Assembly: GCA_025353165.1 (NCBI GenBank)
Contig: JANXRE010000096.1
Span: 1 to 56,880, forward strand
Reading direction: 5' to 3'
Source: Acidobacteriota bacterium
GTDB lineage: Bacteria > Acidobacteriota > Terriglobia > Bryobacterales > Bryobacteraceae
Length of the DNA: 56,880 nt
The number at the start of each line of letters is the position of its first letter. The stretch's first letter is position 1. Made by a program: the position numbers and the translations under genes. Of the stretch, positions 9,112-17,302 are shown in pieces. Below the pieces are notes generated by a model. That model worked only from the letters and a program-made list of their open reading frames with translations. It had not been told where the DNA came from and searched no databases.

Positions 9112-10133
9112 TCGCCGCGCTCGCGTTGCTCACTCCTGTTATGTCCCAAGGTCAAAACTACTTCGCTCAACACGCCACGGTGGACGGCATCGACGTCGTC
9201 CGTCTCACCGATTCGCGGCGCCATACAGAGGTCTCGATTATTCCTTCCATCGGAAACATGGCTTACGAGATGAAGGTCAACGGCGCGAATGCCTTCTGGT
9301 GGCCGTACCGCACGCTCGCGGAGTTCAAGGCCAAGCCGGGGTTTGCCGGCAACCCGTTTCTCGGGCCGTGGGCCAACCGCCTCGATCAGGATGCCTTCTA
9401 CGCGAACGGGCGCAAGTACACTTTGAATCCGAACCTGGGAAACGTCGGGCGGGATGGGCATCAACTTCCCATCCACGGATTTCTGTCGTACGTGCCGTGG
9501 ACGGTCACCGAGTCCACCGCCGATGAGAACAGCGCCTGGGTGTCGAGCAAGCTCGAGTTCTGGAAACATCCCGACTGGATGGCGCAGTTCCCGTTCGCAC
9601 ATAACCTCGTAATGACGTACCGCCTGCGCGACGGCGCGCTCGAGGTGCACCTCGCCGTCGAGAACCTCGCGAACGAGCCCATGCCGCTGTCCATCGGCTT
9701 CCATCCGTACTTCGCGGTGCACGACGCGCCTCGCGACGCCTGGACGGTTCATGTCGCCGCCGTCGATCACGTGCTGCTCTCCGATCAGTTGATCCCCACG
9801 GGGAAGACCGAACCGTCCACCGTTCCCGACCCGTACCTGCTGGGCGGTGGACAGCTGGACGATGTTTTCTCGGGATTGCAGCGGGACTCCAACGGCACTG
9901 CGACGTTTTGGGTCCAGGGCGCGAAACAGCGAGTGTCGGTGGTCTACGGCCGCAATTACCCGGTGGCCGTAATCTATGCGCCGCGCGGCAAGGACTTCAT
10001 CTGCTTCGAGCCGATGGCCGCGATTACAAATGCAATGAATCTGGCGCACGCCGGGCTGTATGCCAATCTGACTTACGTCCCGGCGGGCGGCCGCTGGGAA
10101 GAGAGTTTCTGGATCCGGGCGGACGGGTTCTAA
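9051..10133 (+). CDS. Exported aldose 1-epimerase family protein
   Basis: A galactose mutarotase-fold enzyme that interconverts alpha and beta anomers of free sugars. Seen: a signal peptide with basic n-region (SRRARRSLIAALALLTPVMSQGQ), the substrate-binding Asn-Arg in LGPWANRLDQD, HGFLSYVPW, IGFHPYF, and the C-terminal FEPMAAITNAMN carrying the catalytic Glu region. Export to the periplasm is predicted, unlike cytoplasmic GalM. Start uncertain: ATG 9051 gives a good basic n-region; GTG 9012 and ATG 9021 lie further upstream; TTG 9108 would overlap the previous stop as TTGA but lacks positive charges. HtrA begins immediately after its stop, so the genes are probably co-transcribed. Confidence 0.83.
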   Translation: MLVLPKIYSSRPSRRARRSLIAALALLTPVMSQGQNYFAQHATVDGIDVVRLTDSRRHTEVSIIPSIGNMAYEMKVNGANAFWWPYRTLAEFKAKPGFAGNPFLGPWANRLDQDAFYANGRKYTLNPNLGNVGRDGHQLPIHGFLSYVPWTVTESTADENSAWVSSKLEFWKHPDWMAQFPFAHNLVMTYRLRDGALEVHLAVENLANEPMPLSIGFHPYFAVHDAPRDAWTVHVAAVDHVLLSDQLIPTGKTEPSTVPDPYLLGGGQLDDVFSGLQRDSNGTATFWVQGAKQRVSVVYGRNYPVAVIYAPRGKDFICFEPMAAITNAMNLAHAGLYANLTYVPAGGRWEESFWIRADGF

Positions 10134-11534
10134 ATGCGCGCGACTATCGTTCTACTCCTCGCTCTGGGCCACGCTTTCGCCCAGCCTTCCACGAAACCTG
10201 CGCCGGTGTCGCTGCATGAATTCAGCCTCTCGCTCGAACAACTGACGGCCCGGGTGCGCCCGGCTGTTGTGCAGGTGTTCACCACCGGCCTCACGCCGCT
10301 CACTGAGGAGTCGGAGGGCACGACCACCAGCCTGTTCGCCAAGCAGCGAGCCACGGGCTCTGGCGTGATCCTGTCGGCGGACGGCTACGTTCTGACGAAC
10401 GCGCACGTGATTCGTGGCGGACGCCGCATCCAGGTGCGGCTCGCGCCGGACTCCGCGCAGAGTGAGGGCCGCCGCTCGGTGGTCAAGCCGGCCGGCCGAA
10501 CGCTGGAGGCTAAGATTGTGGGCGCGGATCGCGAGACCGACCTCGCCGTGTTGAAGATCGAAGCGGCCGATTTGCCATTTCTGCAACTCGGCGATTCTGA
10601 GGCGCTCCGCCAAGGCCAGCTTGTGATAACGTTCGGCAATCCGCGCGGGCTGGAGAGCTCGGTCAGCATGGGGGTGGTCAGTTCCGTCGCCCGGCAGATC
10701 CAGAGCGAAGATCCCATGGTCTACATCCAGACGGACGCCCCGATCAACCCCGGCAACAGCGGCGGGCCGCTGATCGATTCCGAAGGCAAGGTGATCGGCA
10801 TCAACACGTTCATTCTGTCGCAGTCCGGCGGGAGCGAGGGACTCGGATTCGCGGTACCCGCCAGTATTGCCAACACCGTCTACACGCAGTTGAGGAAAGA
10901 CGGTCACATGCACCGTGGCCAGATCGGCGCGTACGCGCAGACCATCACTGCTCCGATGGCGGCGGGAATGAAACTGCCGCAGGACTGGGGCGTGATCCTG
11001 GGAGACGTCGAGCCCCAGGGGCCGGCCGACCGGGCGGGTCTCGAGCCGGGCGATATCGTGACTTCCCTGAACGGCAAACCGATGGAGAATGCGCGCCAGT
11101 TCGATGTGAACCTATACGGGACGCTGATTGGGGAGAACGTAACAGTCGAGTTCCTTCGCGAGGGGCAGCGCCGCGCCGTCAAGGTGCCGGTCATCGAGCG
11201 CGACGACGATCCGATGCGATTCGCCGATAAGGTGGACCCGGAGAAGAACATGATCCAGCGGCTCGGGATCCTGGCCGTGGGGCTGACGCCGGAATTGACG
11301 GGTATCGTCTCCGACTTGCGCCATTCCTACGGCGTGGTAGTGGCGATGCGGTCCACCGACGCGGCCGCCAACGGGTTGGAAATCGGCGACGTCATCTACT
11401 CAGTGAACGAAACGGCGGTGAAAACCTTTGAAGCGCTGCGTTCGGCGGTCGACGGATTGAAGCCCCGCGAACCTGCGGTGTTGCAGATTCAGCGGGGAGG
11501 CAAGCTGCGGTTCGTGACCATAGAGATCGAGTGA
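10134..11534 (+). CDS. HtrA/DegP-type serine protease with two PDZ domains
   Basis: A 466-residue periplasmic protease-chaperone of family S1C. Signal peptide MRATIVLLLALGHAFAQ; catalytic triad His91 (TNAHVI), Asp136 (RETDLAVLKI) and Ser209 (NPGNSGGPL); PDZ1 around residues 275-350 (GVILGDVEPQGPADRAGLEPGD) and PDZ2 from ~390 (GVVVAMRSTDAAANGLEIGD). The trypsin-like domain and two PDZ modules match DegP/DegQ. Role: degradation or refolding of misfolded envelope proteins. The start abuts the epimerase stop (TAA/ATG), and the next gene, a POTRA protein, overlaps its 3' end, giving an envelope-quality-control operon. Confidence 0.95.
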   Translation: MRATIVLLLALGHAFAQPSTKPAPVSLHEFSLSLEQLTARVRPAVVQVFTTGLTPLTEESEGTTTSLFAKQRATGSGVILSADGYVLTNAHVIRGGRRIQVRLAPDSAQSEGRRSVVKPAGRTLEAKIVGADRETDLAVLKIEAADLPFLQLGDSEALRQGQLVITFGNPRGLESSVSMGVVSSVARQIQSEDPMVYIQTDAPINPGNSGGPLIDSEGKVIGINTFILSQSGGSEGLGFAVPASIANTVYTQLRKDGHMHRGQIGAYAQTITAPMAAGMKLPQDWGVILGDVEPQGPADRAGLEPGDIVTSLNGKPMENARQFDVNLYGTLIGENVTVEFLREGQRRAVKVPVIERDDDPMRFADKVDPEKNMIQRLGILAVGLTPELTGIVSDLRHSYGVVVAMRSTDAAANGLEIGDVIYSVNETAVKTFEALRSAVDGLKPREPAVLQIQRGGKLRFVTIEIE

Positions 11535-11536
11535 GC

Positions 11537-12874
11537 ATGCGGAAGTTCCTGACTCTTGCTCTAATCCTTGCGGCGATTCCCGCGTTTGCTCAGACCCGCA
11601 AGCGCGCTCCCAAGCCCGCGCCTGCCCCGGCCCCGACGTCGTGGCCGCTGGTCGCGCTGAAGGTGACGGGGAATCAGTTGTACACCGAGCAGTCGATCGT
11701 CACGGCGTCGGGCTTGAAGATAGGGCAGACGGTAGCGAAGGAAGATTTTGACAAGGCGCGCGACCGGCTGGTCGCGACCGGCGCTTTTGAAACCGTCGGC
11801 CTCGACTTCGAACCAACGGTGGACGGCAAGGGATACCGGGGCAAGTTCGAGATTGCCGAGATCAAGCAGGTCTATCCTTATCGTTTCGAAGATCTGCCGG
11901 GAACCGATGCCGAGATTCGCGCTTTCCTCAGACCGCGCGAGCCGATGTTCGGCGACAAGATCCCGGCGACGGCCGAATTGCTCGCGCGCTTCACCAAAGA
12001 CGTGGCCGAATACGCCGCGACGAAAAACTTCCAGGACAAAGTGGTCGGCCGGGTATCGGCTGACCGGCCGAACGAACTCGTCGTTCTATTCCGTCCGGCG
12101 ACTCCCTCGCCGTCGATCGCGGGTGTGGGCTTCACCGGCAACAAGGCGATCGCGAACGCCATCCTCAACAACGTGCTGGGGCAGGTCGCGATCGGCGTGC
12201 CGTACTCCGAGGTGCGCATCCGCGAATTGCTGGATACGAGTATCCGGCCTCTGTACGAGGCGAAGGGTCGCATGCGGGCCGCGTTCCCGAAAATCGAAAC
12301 GAAGCTGGCTCCCGCGGGGGTGATCGGAGTGAACCTGTTCGTACAGGTGGAAGAGGGAGAAGCCTACAACTTTGGGAAGATCGTGGTGCTTAGTTCGAAG
12401 ATCAGTCCCGAGGAATTGTACAAGGTCGCCAAACTGAAATCCGGGGAAGTCGCGAATTTCGATACCGTGTCGGACGCGCAGATCGCCTTGCGGAAGCGCT
12501 TCCACAAGTCGGGCTACATGGAGATGTCCTCGACCGTGGAACGCAAGATCGACGACGCGGCGAAAACGGTGAGCTTGACGATCAAGACGGAAGCCGGCAC
12601 GCAGTTTAAGATGGGCGCTGTGAAAATCCAGGGGCTCGATATTGAAGGGGAGCCGGCGGTCCGGAAGTTGTGGGGCATGAAGGAAGGCGCACCGTACGAC
12701 GACACGTATCCTCAGACGTTTCTCACCCGGATTCAGGAAGACGGCTACTTCGACAACCTGAAAGCCACGCGCTTCGACCACGAAGTGAACCGCAAGAATA
12801 ACACCGTCGACGTTACGCTCTACTTCACCGGAGGCGCAACGAAACCGGAGCCCAAGCGGGAACCACAGTTCTGA
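11537..12874 (+). CDS. Secreted POTRA-repeat protein without beta-barrel
   Basis: About 445 residues with signal peptide MRKFLTLALILAAIPAFAQ followed by a Pro/Ala/Lys linker. Several POTRA-like alpha/beta repeats are visible: VALKVTGNQLYTEQSIVTASGLKIG, SIAGVGFTGNKAIANAIL, GKIVVLSSKISPEELYKVAKL, and MGAVKIQGLDIEGEPAVRKL. Length and C-terminus (VDVTLYFTGG then a charged tail) show no BamA/TamA 16-strand barrel, so this is a periplasmic POTRA-only protein and not an Omp85 translocase. Genetic coupling to HtrA suggests a role in outer-membrane protein handling (inference). A GTG at 11531 overlapping the htrA stop is an alternative start two residues upstream. Confidence 0.8.
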   Translation: MRKFLTLALILAAIPAFAQTRKRAPKPAPAPAPTSWPLVALKVTGNQLYTEQSIVTASGLKIGQTVAKEDFDKARDRLVATGAFETVGLDFEPTVDGKGYRGKFEIAEIKQVYPYRFEDLPGTDAEIRAFLRPREPMFGDKIPATAELLARFTKDVAEYAATKNFQDKVVGRVSADRPNELVVLFRPATPSPSIAGVGFTGNKAIANAILNNVLGQVAIGVPYSEVRIRELLDTSIRPLYEAKGRMRAAFPKIETKLAPAGVIGVNLFVQVEEGEAYNFGKIVVLSSKISPEELYKVAKLKSGEVANFDTVSDAQIALRKRFHKSGYMEMSSTVERKIDDAAKTVSLTIKTEAGTQFKMGAVKIQGLDIEGEPAVRKLWGMKEGAPYDDTYPQTFLTRIQEDGYFDNLKATRFDHEVNRKNNTVDVTLYFTGGATKPEPKREPQF

Positions 12875-12880
12875 CCCATG

Positions 12881-12930
12881 ACGTGGCGGCGCGCACCCGT
12901 GCGTGCCGCGTCGCGACTCTTCGCGACGCA
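12881..12930. repeat. Dispersed palindromic intergenic element, short copy
   Basis: Starts ACGTGGC (12881-12887) and contains a hairpin GCGTCGCGA-CTCT-TCGCGACGC (12908-12929). It resembles the longer copy at 17179, where the hairpin is GTGTCGAGA-CTCT-TCTCGACAC: the loop is identical and both stem differences are compensated. It lies between the POTRA gene stop and nadE. Confidence 0.7.
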
Positions 12931-12996
12931 TGGGGTGCCGAGATATCCAGACGACAGGCGTCGCCAGGAGTGCGCACGCCACTAAAATAGTAGGTG

Positions 12997-14646
12997 ATGC
13001 GCATTGCCCTGGCCCAGATCAATTCCACTGTCGGCGATCTCGTGGGTAATGCCGACAAGATCGTCGCGTTCTCACGAAAGGCGGCCGGACTCGGCGCCGA
13101 AGTGGCCGTATTTCCCGAACTGGCCCTGAACGGCTACCCGCCGCGCGATCTCGTCGAGAAGCCGAGTTTCATTGAGCGCACCGGCGTCGAACTGGAACGG
13201 CTGGCCGCGGAAACGGCCGCGCTCGATCTTTCCATCATCGTTGGATACGTAGGCGAGGCCGATGTGTCCGCGGGCAAGCGCGTGACCAACAGCGCCGCGG
13301 TCATCGAGCGGGGGGCCGTGGTGTTCCGGCAGAACAAAATGCTGCTGCCGACCTACGACGTCTTCGATGAGATGCGCTACTTCCAGCCGGCGGATCGCCA
13401 ATTCCTGGCGTCGATCCGCGGCTGCAAGACCGCCTTGACCATCTGCGAGGACGCCTGGAACGACAAGCAGTTCTGGGAACGCCGCCTGTATCAGCGCGAC
13501 CCCGTCGAGGAACTCGCAAACTCCGGCGCAAGTTGCCTGATCAGCATCAACGCTTCGCCGTACAACATGCACAAGCGCGAGTTGCGGCGCGAAATCTTCG
13601 AAATCGCAGCGAAACGGCACGGGATCCCGGTCGTTTATGTGAACCAGGTGGGCGGAAACGATCAGCTCGTTTTCGACGGCTCGAGCTTCGCCATGGACGG
13701 CACGGGGAGAGTCATCGGGAGCGCGCGCTCGTTTGAGGAAGACCTCGTCATCGTGGACACCACGGCCCGCGCCGGCGATCAGCATCAAGACCTGAACGAT
13801 GAGTGCGAAGCGGTCTATCAGGCGCTGGTTCTGGGCACCCGCGATTACATCCGGAAGTGCGGATTCTCTCGTGTGCTCATCGGGCTCAGCGGCGGCATCG
13901 ACAGTTCTCTCACGGCGGTGGTTGCAGCGGACGCGGTTGGCCGCGAGAACGTCGTGGGCGTCGCGATGCCCGGCCCTTTCTCGTCCGAACACAGCTTGAC
14001 CGACGCCCGAGCCCTCGCCGAATTCCTCGGCATCCGCTTCGAGATCGTGTCCATCAACGATGCGTACGGTGCATTCGATCGCACGCTGGATCCGCAGTTC
14101 GCGGGAGCGGCCAAGGACGTAACCGAGGAGAACCTGCAATCGCGCCTGCGCGGAGTAACGCTGATGGCGCTGTCGAATAAGTGGGGCGCGCTGGTGCTCA
14201 CCACCGGCAACAAGAGCGAGCTCGCGGTTGGTTACTGCACGCTGTACGGCGACATGTGCGGCGGTCTCGCGGTGATCAGCGACGTTCCCAAAACCCTGGT
14301 GTACAAGTTGTCGCGAGTGGCAAACGGCAGGCATCCGGGAGCCATCCCGGAAAGCGTTTTCATCAAGCCGCCTTCCGCGGAACTTCACGCGGACCAGAAA
14401 GACACCGATTCCCTTCCCGACTACGAAGTCCTCGATGGGATACTGAAAGCCTACGTGGAGCAGATGCAGGCGCCCGCGCATATCGCGGAGGAGCAACATG
14501 TTCCGCTCGCCCTGGTCCGCGACATCGTGAACAAAGTAGATCGCAATGAGTACAAGCGCCAGCAGGCCGCGCCCGGCTTAAAAGTAACGACGAAAGCATT
14601 CGGCATCGGCCGCCGGTTCCCGATTGCCCAGAGGTTCCTGGAATGA
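12997..14646 (+). CDS. nadE: Glutamine-dependent NAD+ synthetase
   Basis: About 549 residues: an N-terminal nitrilase-type glutaminase (MRIALAQINSTVGD; Glu in FPELALNGYPPRD; Lys in RQNKMLLP; Cys150 in LTICEDAWND) and a C-terminal ATP-pyrophosphatase synthetase domain (PP-loop SGGIDSSLTAVVA at ~295; TGNKSELAVGY; LYGDMCGG). It makes NAD+ from deamido-NAD+, ATP and glutamine, the last step of NAD synthesis. ATG 12997 is preferred to the GTG three bases upstream. A TAAAAT hexamer at 12983-12988 lies eight bases before the ATG, with no Shine-Dalgarno, suggesting a leaderless message. The stop overlaps the next gene (ATGA at 14643). Confidence 0.96.
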   Translation: MRIALAQINSTVGDLVGNADKIVAFSRKAAGLGAEVAVFPELALNGYPPRDLVEKPSFIERTGVELERLAAETAALDLSIIVGYVGEADVSAGKRVTNSAAVIERGAVVFRQNKMLLPTYDVFDEMRYFQPADRQFLASIRGCKTALTICEDAWNDKQFWERRLYQRDPVEELANSGASCLISINASPYNMHKRELRREIFEIAAKRHGIPVVYVNQVGGNDQLVFDGSSFAMDGTGRVIGSARSFEEDLVIVDTTARAGDQHQDLNDECEAVYQALVLGTRDYIRKCGFSRVLIGLSGGIDSSLTAVVAADAVGRENVVGVAMPGPFSSEHSLTDARALAEFLGIRFEIVSINDAYGAFDRTLDPQFAGAAKDVTEENLQSRLRGVTLMALSNKWGALVLTTGNKSELAVGYCTLYGDMCGGLAVISDVPKTLVYKLSRVANGRHPGAIPESVFIKPPSAELHADQKDTDSLPDYEVLDGILKAYVEQMQAPAHIAEEQHVPLALVRDIVNKVDRNEYKRQQAAPGLKVTTKAFGIGRRFPIAQRFLE

Positions 14647-17135
14647 AATCGCTCTTCTATTTGCTGGCCGTGACCGGGGTCGCGGTTTCGATGCTCGTAT
14701 CGCAGCCCGCCGCGCGGGAGCAAGTCGGGCCCTTGCCGGACGGCAGCTTTCTGCTGAACAGCGGCTGGCGCGTGCAGCCCGCCGGCAAGCAGATCCCGCT
14801 GGACACGCTGCCCATGTCGTCCGCGCTGTCGCCCGATGGAAAATATCTGCTGATCGTAAACGGCGGCTACAATCCGCCCTCCATCAGCGTCATCGACGTT
14901 GCGGGCGAGCGTGAGCTATCCAGGTTCGCGCTTGCCGACCTGTGGCTCGGGATCGCATTCACCCGCAATGGAAAAACGGTGTATGCGAGCGGCGGCTCGA
15001 AAGCGCGCGTTTACGAACTCGCGTTCTCCGACGCTGGACAACTGTCGCTTTCCCGCGAGTTTGTCCTGGTGGCCGAGAAAGATCGGACGCCGTCGGATTT
15101 CACCGGCGATGTGGCCCTCTCGCCCGACGGCCGCCTCATCTACGCCGCTGAACTCTACCGCAACGATATCGCGGTGATCAATCCGCAGTCGGGCGTGGTC
15201 ATCGACCGCTTCAAGACCGGGCGACGGCCGTACCGGATTCTGTTCCATCCCGATGGCAAGTCGTTCTTCGTGTCGAGTTGGGCGGACGGCACCCTCTACC
15301 ACTACAACGCGGACAACGGCGGGCAACTCGGTTTTCTGCGCCTGGGACCGCACCCCACCGACATGCTCTGGAGCGACCGGAAACCGGAGGCCGACACGGG
15401 AGAGGACGACGTCAAGTGGGCTGCGCGGATCTTTGTCGCGGCCGCAAATACGAACAGCGTCTATTCGGTGAGTGTCAGCGAAAGCAAAGACCTGGAACTG
15501 TCGGAAACGATCAACGTGGCGATGACTCCGCGCGAACCGCTGGGCATGACGCCGACCGCGCTTGCCCTGAGCCCGGACCAGACCCGCCTGTACACGGTCT
15601 GCTCGGACGCGAATGCCGTCGCGGTGACCGATCTGACGCACGTGCGATCACGCATCGCCGGCTTCATTCCGGCCGGATGGTATCCGACCGCGGCCCGAGC
15701 CGTCGCCGGCGGGCGGCTCTTCGTCCTCAACGGGCGAGGCTTGCGGAGCTACCCCAACCCGAAGGGCCCGAGCCCGCTCCGCCATCCCGAGCCTATGCAC
15801 GTTGGCGAGCCGGGCATTGAGTACGTCGGGCGCATTCAGACCGGAACCGTATCGGTGATCCCGCCGTTCGATAGCGACAAACTGGAAGAGTACACGAAGA
15901 CCGTGCTCGCCTGTTCGCCCTACCGGGATCGTCTGCTGGACGAGGTCGCCATTCCCGACGGTAATCCGGTGCCGAAGCGGCCGGGCCTGCCGTCCCCGAT
16001 TCAACACGTGATCTACATCGTAAAAGAGAACCGCACGTACGACCAGGTGCTCGGCGATCTCGGAGTCGGAAACGGCGATCCCTCGCTGGTTGTCTTCGGA
16101 GCCGATTCGACCCCGAACCAGCGCAAGTTGGCCCGCGAGTTCGTTCTCCTCGACAATTTTTACGTCAATTCGGATGTCAGCGCCGACGGTCACAATTGGG
16201 CAACGGCGGCCATCGCTCCGGATTATACGCAGAAGATGTGGCAGAACAGCTACGCGGGCCGCCGCAAGCGCTACGACTACGAAGGAGGGGAGCCCGCGAA
16301 CGGACCCCCAACCGGCTACATCTGGAGCCAAGCCATGCAGGCCGGAATCAGCATGCGCAACTACGGATACCAGGTGAATATTCGCAAGCCCGCGCCGCCC
16401 GCGGACGCCGATCAGATCGAGAGCGTTCGCGACTCGACGCTGACCCGTTTTACCGCCGCCAAGTATCGCGGATTCGATCTGGATTACCCCGATGTCGAGC
16501 GCGCCCGCGCCTTCCTCGCCGAGTTCGGCGAATTCGAAAAGTCGGGCGAGATGCCGCGCTTCATGATCATGCGCCTGGGCAACGACCACACGTCGGGCAC
16601 CGCGGTGGGAAAGATCGCCCCGCTGTCCTCCATGGCGGATAACGATTACGCGCTGGGGATGGTGGTGGAAGCCGTTTCCAAGAGCCGCTTCTGGCCGGGC
16701 ACCGCGATCTTCGTCGTCGAGGACGATGCGCAGAATGGCGCCGACCACGTCGATTCTCACCGTTCGCCGGCCTTCATTCTTTCGCCGTACACCCATCGGG
16801 GCGTCGTGGATAACACGATGTACAACCAGACCTCGGCGCTACGGACCATGGAACTGATCCTCGGCTTGCGGCCGATGACGCACTTCGACGCGGCGGCCCG
16901 GCCGATGTGGGCCGCGTTTTCGACTCAGCCGAACGCCCAGCCGTACACCGCCGAAAAGCCGCGCATCAGCCTGACGGATCGAAACGCGCCGAACAATCCG
17001 GCGGCCGCCCGAAGCGCGCGCCTGGACTTCAGCGACGCGGACCGCAACGACGACGGCGAGCTGAACGACATCCTGTGGCGCGCCATCCGCAAAACAGAGC
17101 CGCCTGCCCCGGTGCGCAGCTACTTCGGCCACTAA
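14643..17135 (+). CDS. Secreted beta-propeller / phosphoesterase fusion
   Basis: 830 residues with signal peptide (MKSLFYLLAVTGVAVSMLVSQPAA). Residues ~50-420 are YVTN/YncE-like propeller repeats (SSALSPDGKYLLIVNGG; DVALSPDGRLIYAAELYRND; YRILFHPDGKSFFVSSWADG). Residues ~450-800 are a phosphoesterase/phospholipase C-like domain (VIYIVKENRTYDQVLGDLG, VLLDNFYVNSDVSADGHNW, FVVEDDAQNGADHVDSHR, FILSPYTHRG) of the alkaline-phosphatase superfamily. It probably acts on phosphate esters in the periplasm or outside the cell; the substrate is unknown. It overlaps nadE by four bases. The fusion architecture is known from related soil bacteria. Confidence 0.88.
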   Translation: MKSLFYLLAVTGVAVSMLVSQPAAREQVGPLPDGSFLLNSGWRVQPAGKQIPLDTLPMSSALSPDGKYLLIVNGGYNPPSISVIDVAGERELSRFALADLWLGIAFTRNGKTVYASGGSKARVYELAFSDAGQLSLSREFVLVAEKDRTPSDFTGDVALSPDGRLIYAAELYRNDIAVINPQSGVVIDRFKTGRRPYRILFHPDGKSFFVSSWADGTLYHYNADNGGQLGFLRLGPHPTDMLWSDRKPEADTGEDDVKWAARIFVAAANTNSVYSVSVSESKDLELSETINVAMTPREPLGMTPTALALSPDQTRLYTVCSDANAVAVTDLTHVRSRIAGFIPAGWYPTAARAVAGGRLFVLNGRGLRSYPNPKGPSPLRHPEPMHVGEPGIEYVGRIQTGTVSVIPPFDSDKLEEYTKTVLACSPYRDRLLDEVAIPDGNPVPKRPGLPSPIQHVIYIVKENRTYDQVLGDLGVGNGDPSLVVFGADSTPNQRKLAREFVLLDNFYVNSDVSADGHNWATAAIAPDYTQKMWQNSYAGRRKRYDYEGGEPANGPPTGYIWSQAMQAGISMRNYGYQVNIRKPAPPADADQIESVRDSTLTRFTAAKYRGFDLDYPDVERARAFLAEFGEFEKSGEMPRFMIMRLGNDHTSGTAVGKIAPLSSMADNDYALGMVVEAVSKSRFWPGTAIFVVEDDAQNGADHVDSHRSPAFILSPYTHRGVVDNTMYNQTSALRTMELILGLRPMTHFDAAARPMWAAFSTQPNAQPYTAEKPRISLTDRNAPNNPAAARSARLDFSDADRNDDGELNDILWRAIRKTEPPAPVRSYFGH

Positions 17136-17178
17136 GGACATGTCACGAAATAACCATGCCAAATTGTGGGTTTCTGTG

Positions 17179-17296
17179 ACGTGGCGCACGCACTCGTGCG
17201 TGCCGTGTCGAGACTCTTCTCGACACCTCCGCGAACGAAGAAAATGGGCGTCGGCGTGAGTGCCGACGCGGCACGCACGAGTGCGTGCCGCCACGT
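17179..17296. repeat. Dispersed palindromic intergenic element, full copy (118 bp)
   Basis: Bounded by inverted repeats ACGTGGC (17179-17185) and GCCACGT (17290-17296). Inside, in order: GCACGCAC-TC-GTGCGTGC (17186-17203); GTGTCGAGA-CTCT-TCTCGACAC (17205-17226); GCGTCGGC-N6-GCCGACGC (17248-17269); GGCACGCAC-GA-GTGCGTGCC (17270-17289). It could fold as a cruciform or multi-stem RNA. It ends six bases before the ATG of the GH57 gene, so it would form that gene's leader. There is no coding content. It resembles REP/MITE-type elements; no transposase is linked here. Confidence 0.8.
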
Positions 17297-17302
17297 TGAA
17301 AT

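Noticed and set aside
13072-14499. A 475-residue minus-strand frame across nadE
   Set aside because: Antisense shadow of NAD synthetase; low-complexity composition and no family.
17036-17080. EF-hand-like run DADRNDDGELND at the end of the phosphoesterase
   Set aside because: The final acidic position of the loop is Leu, and the segment aligns with the ordinary C-terminus of the family.
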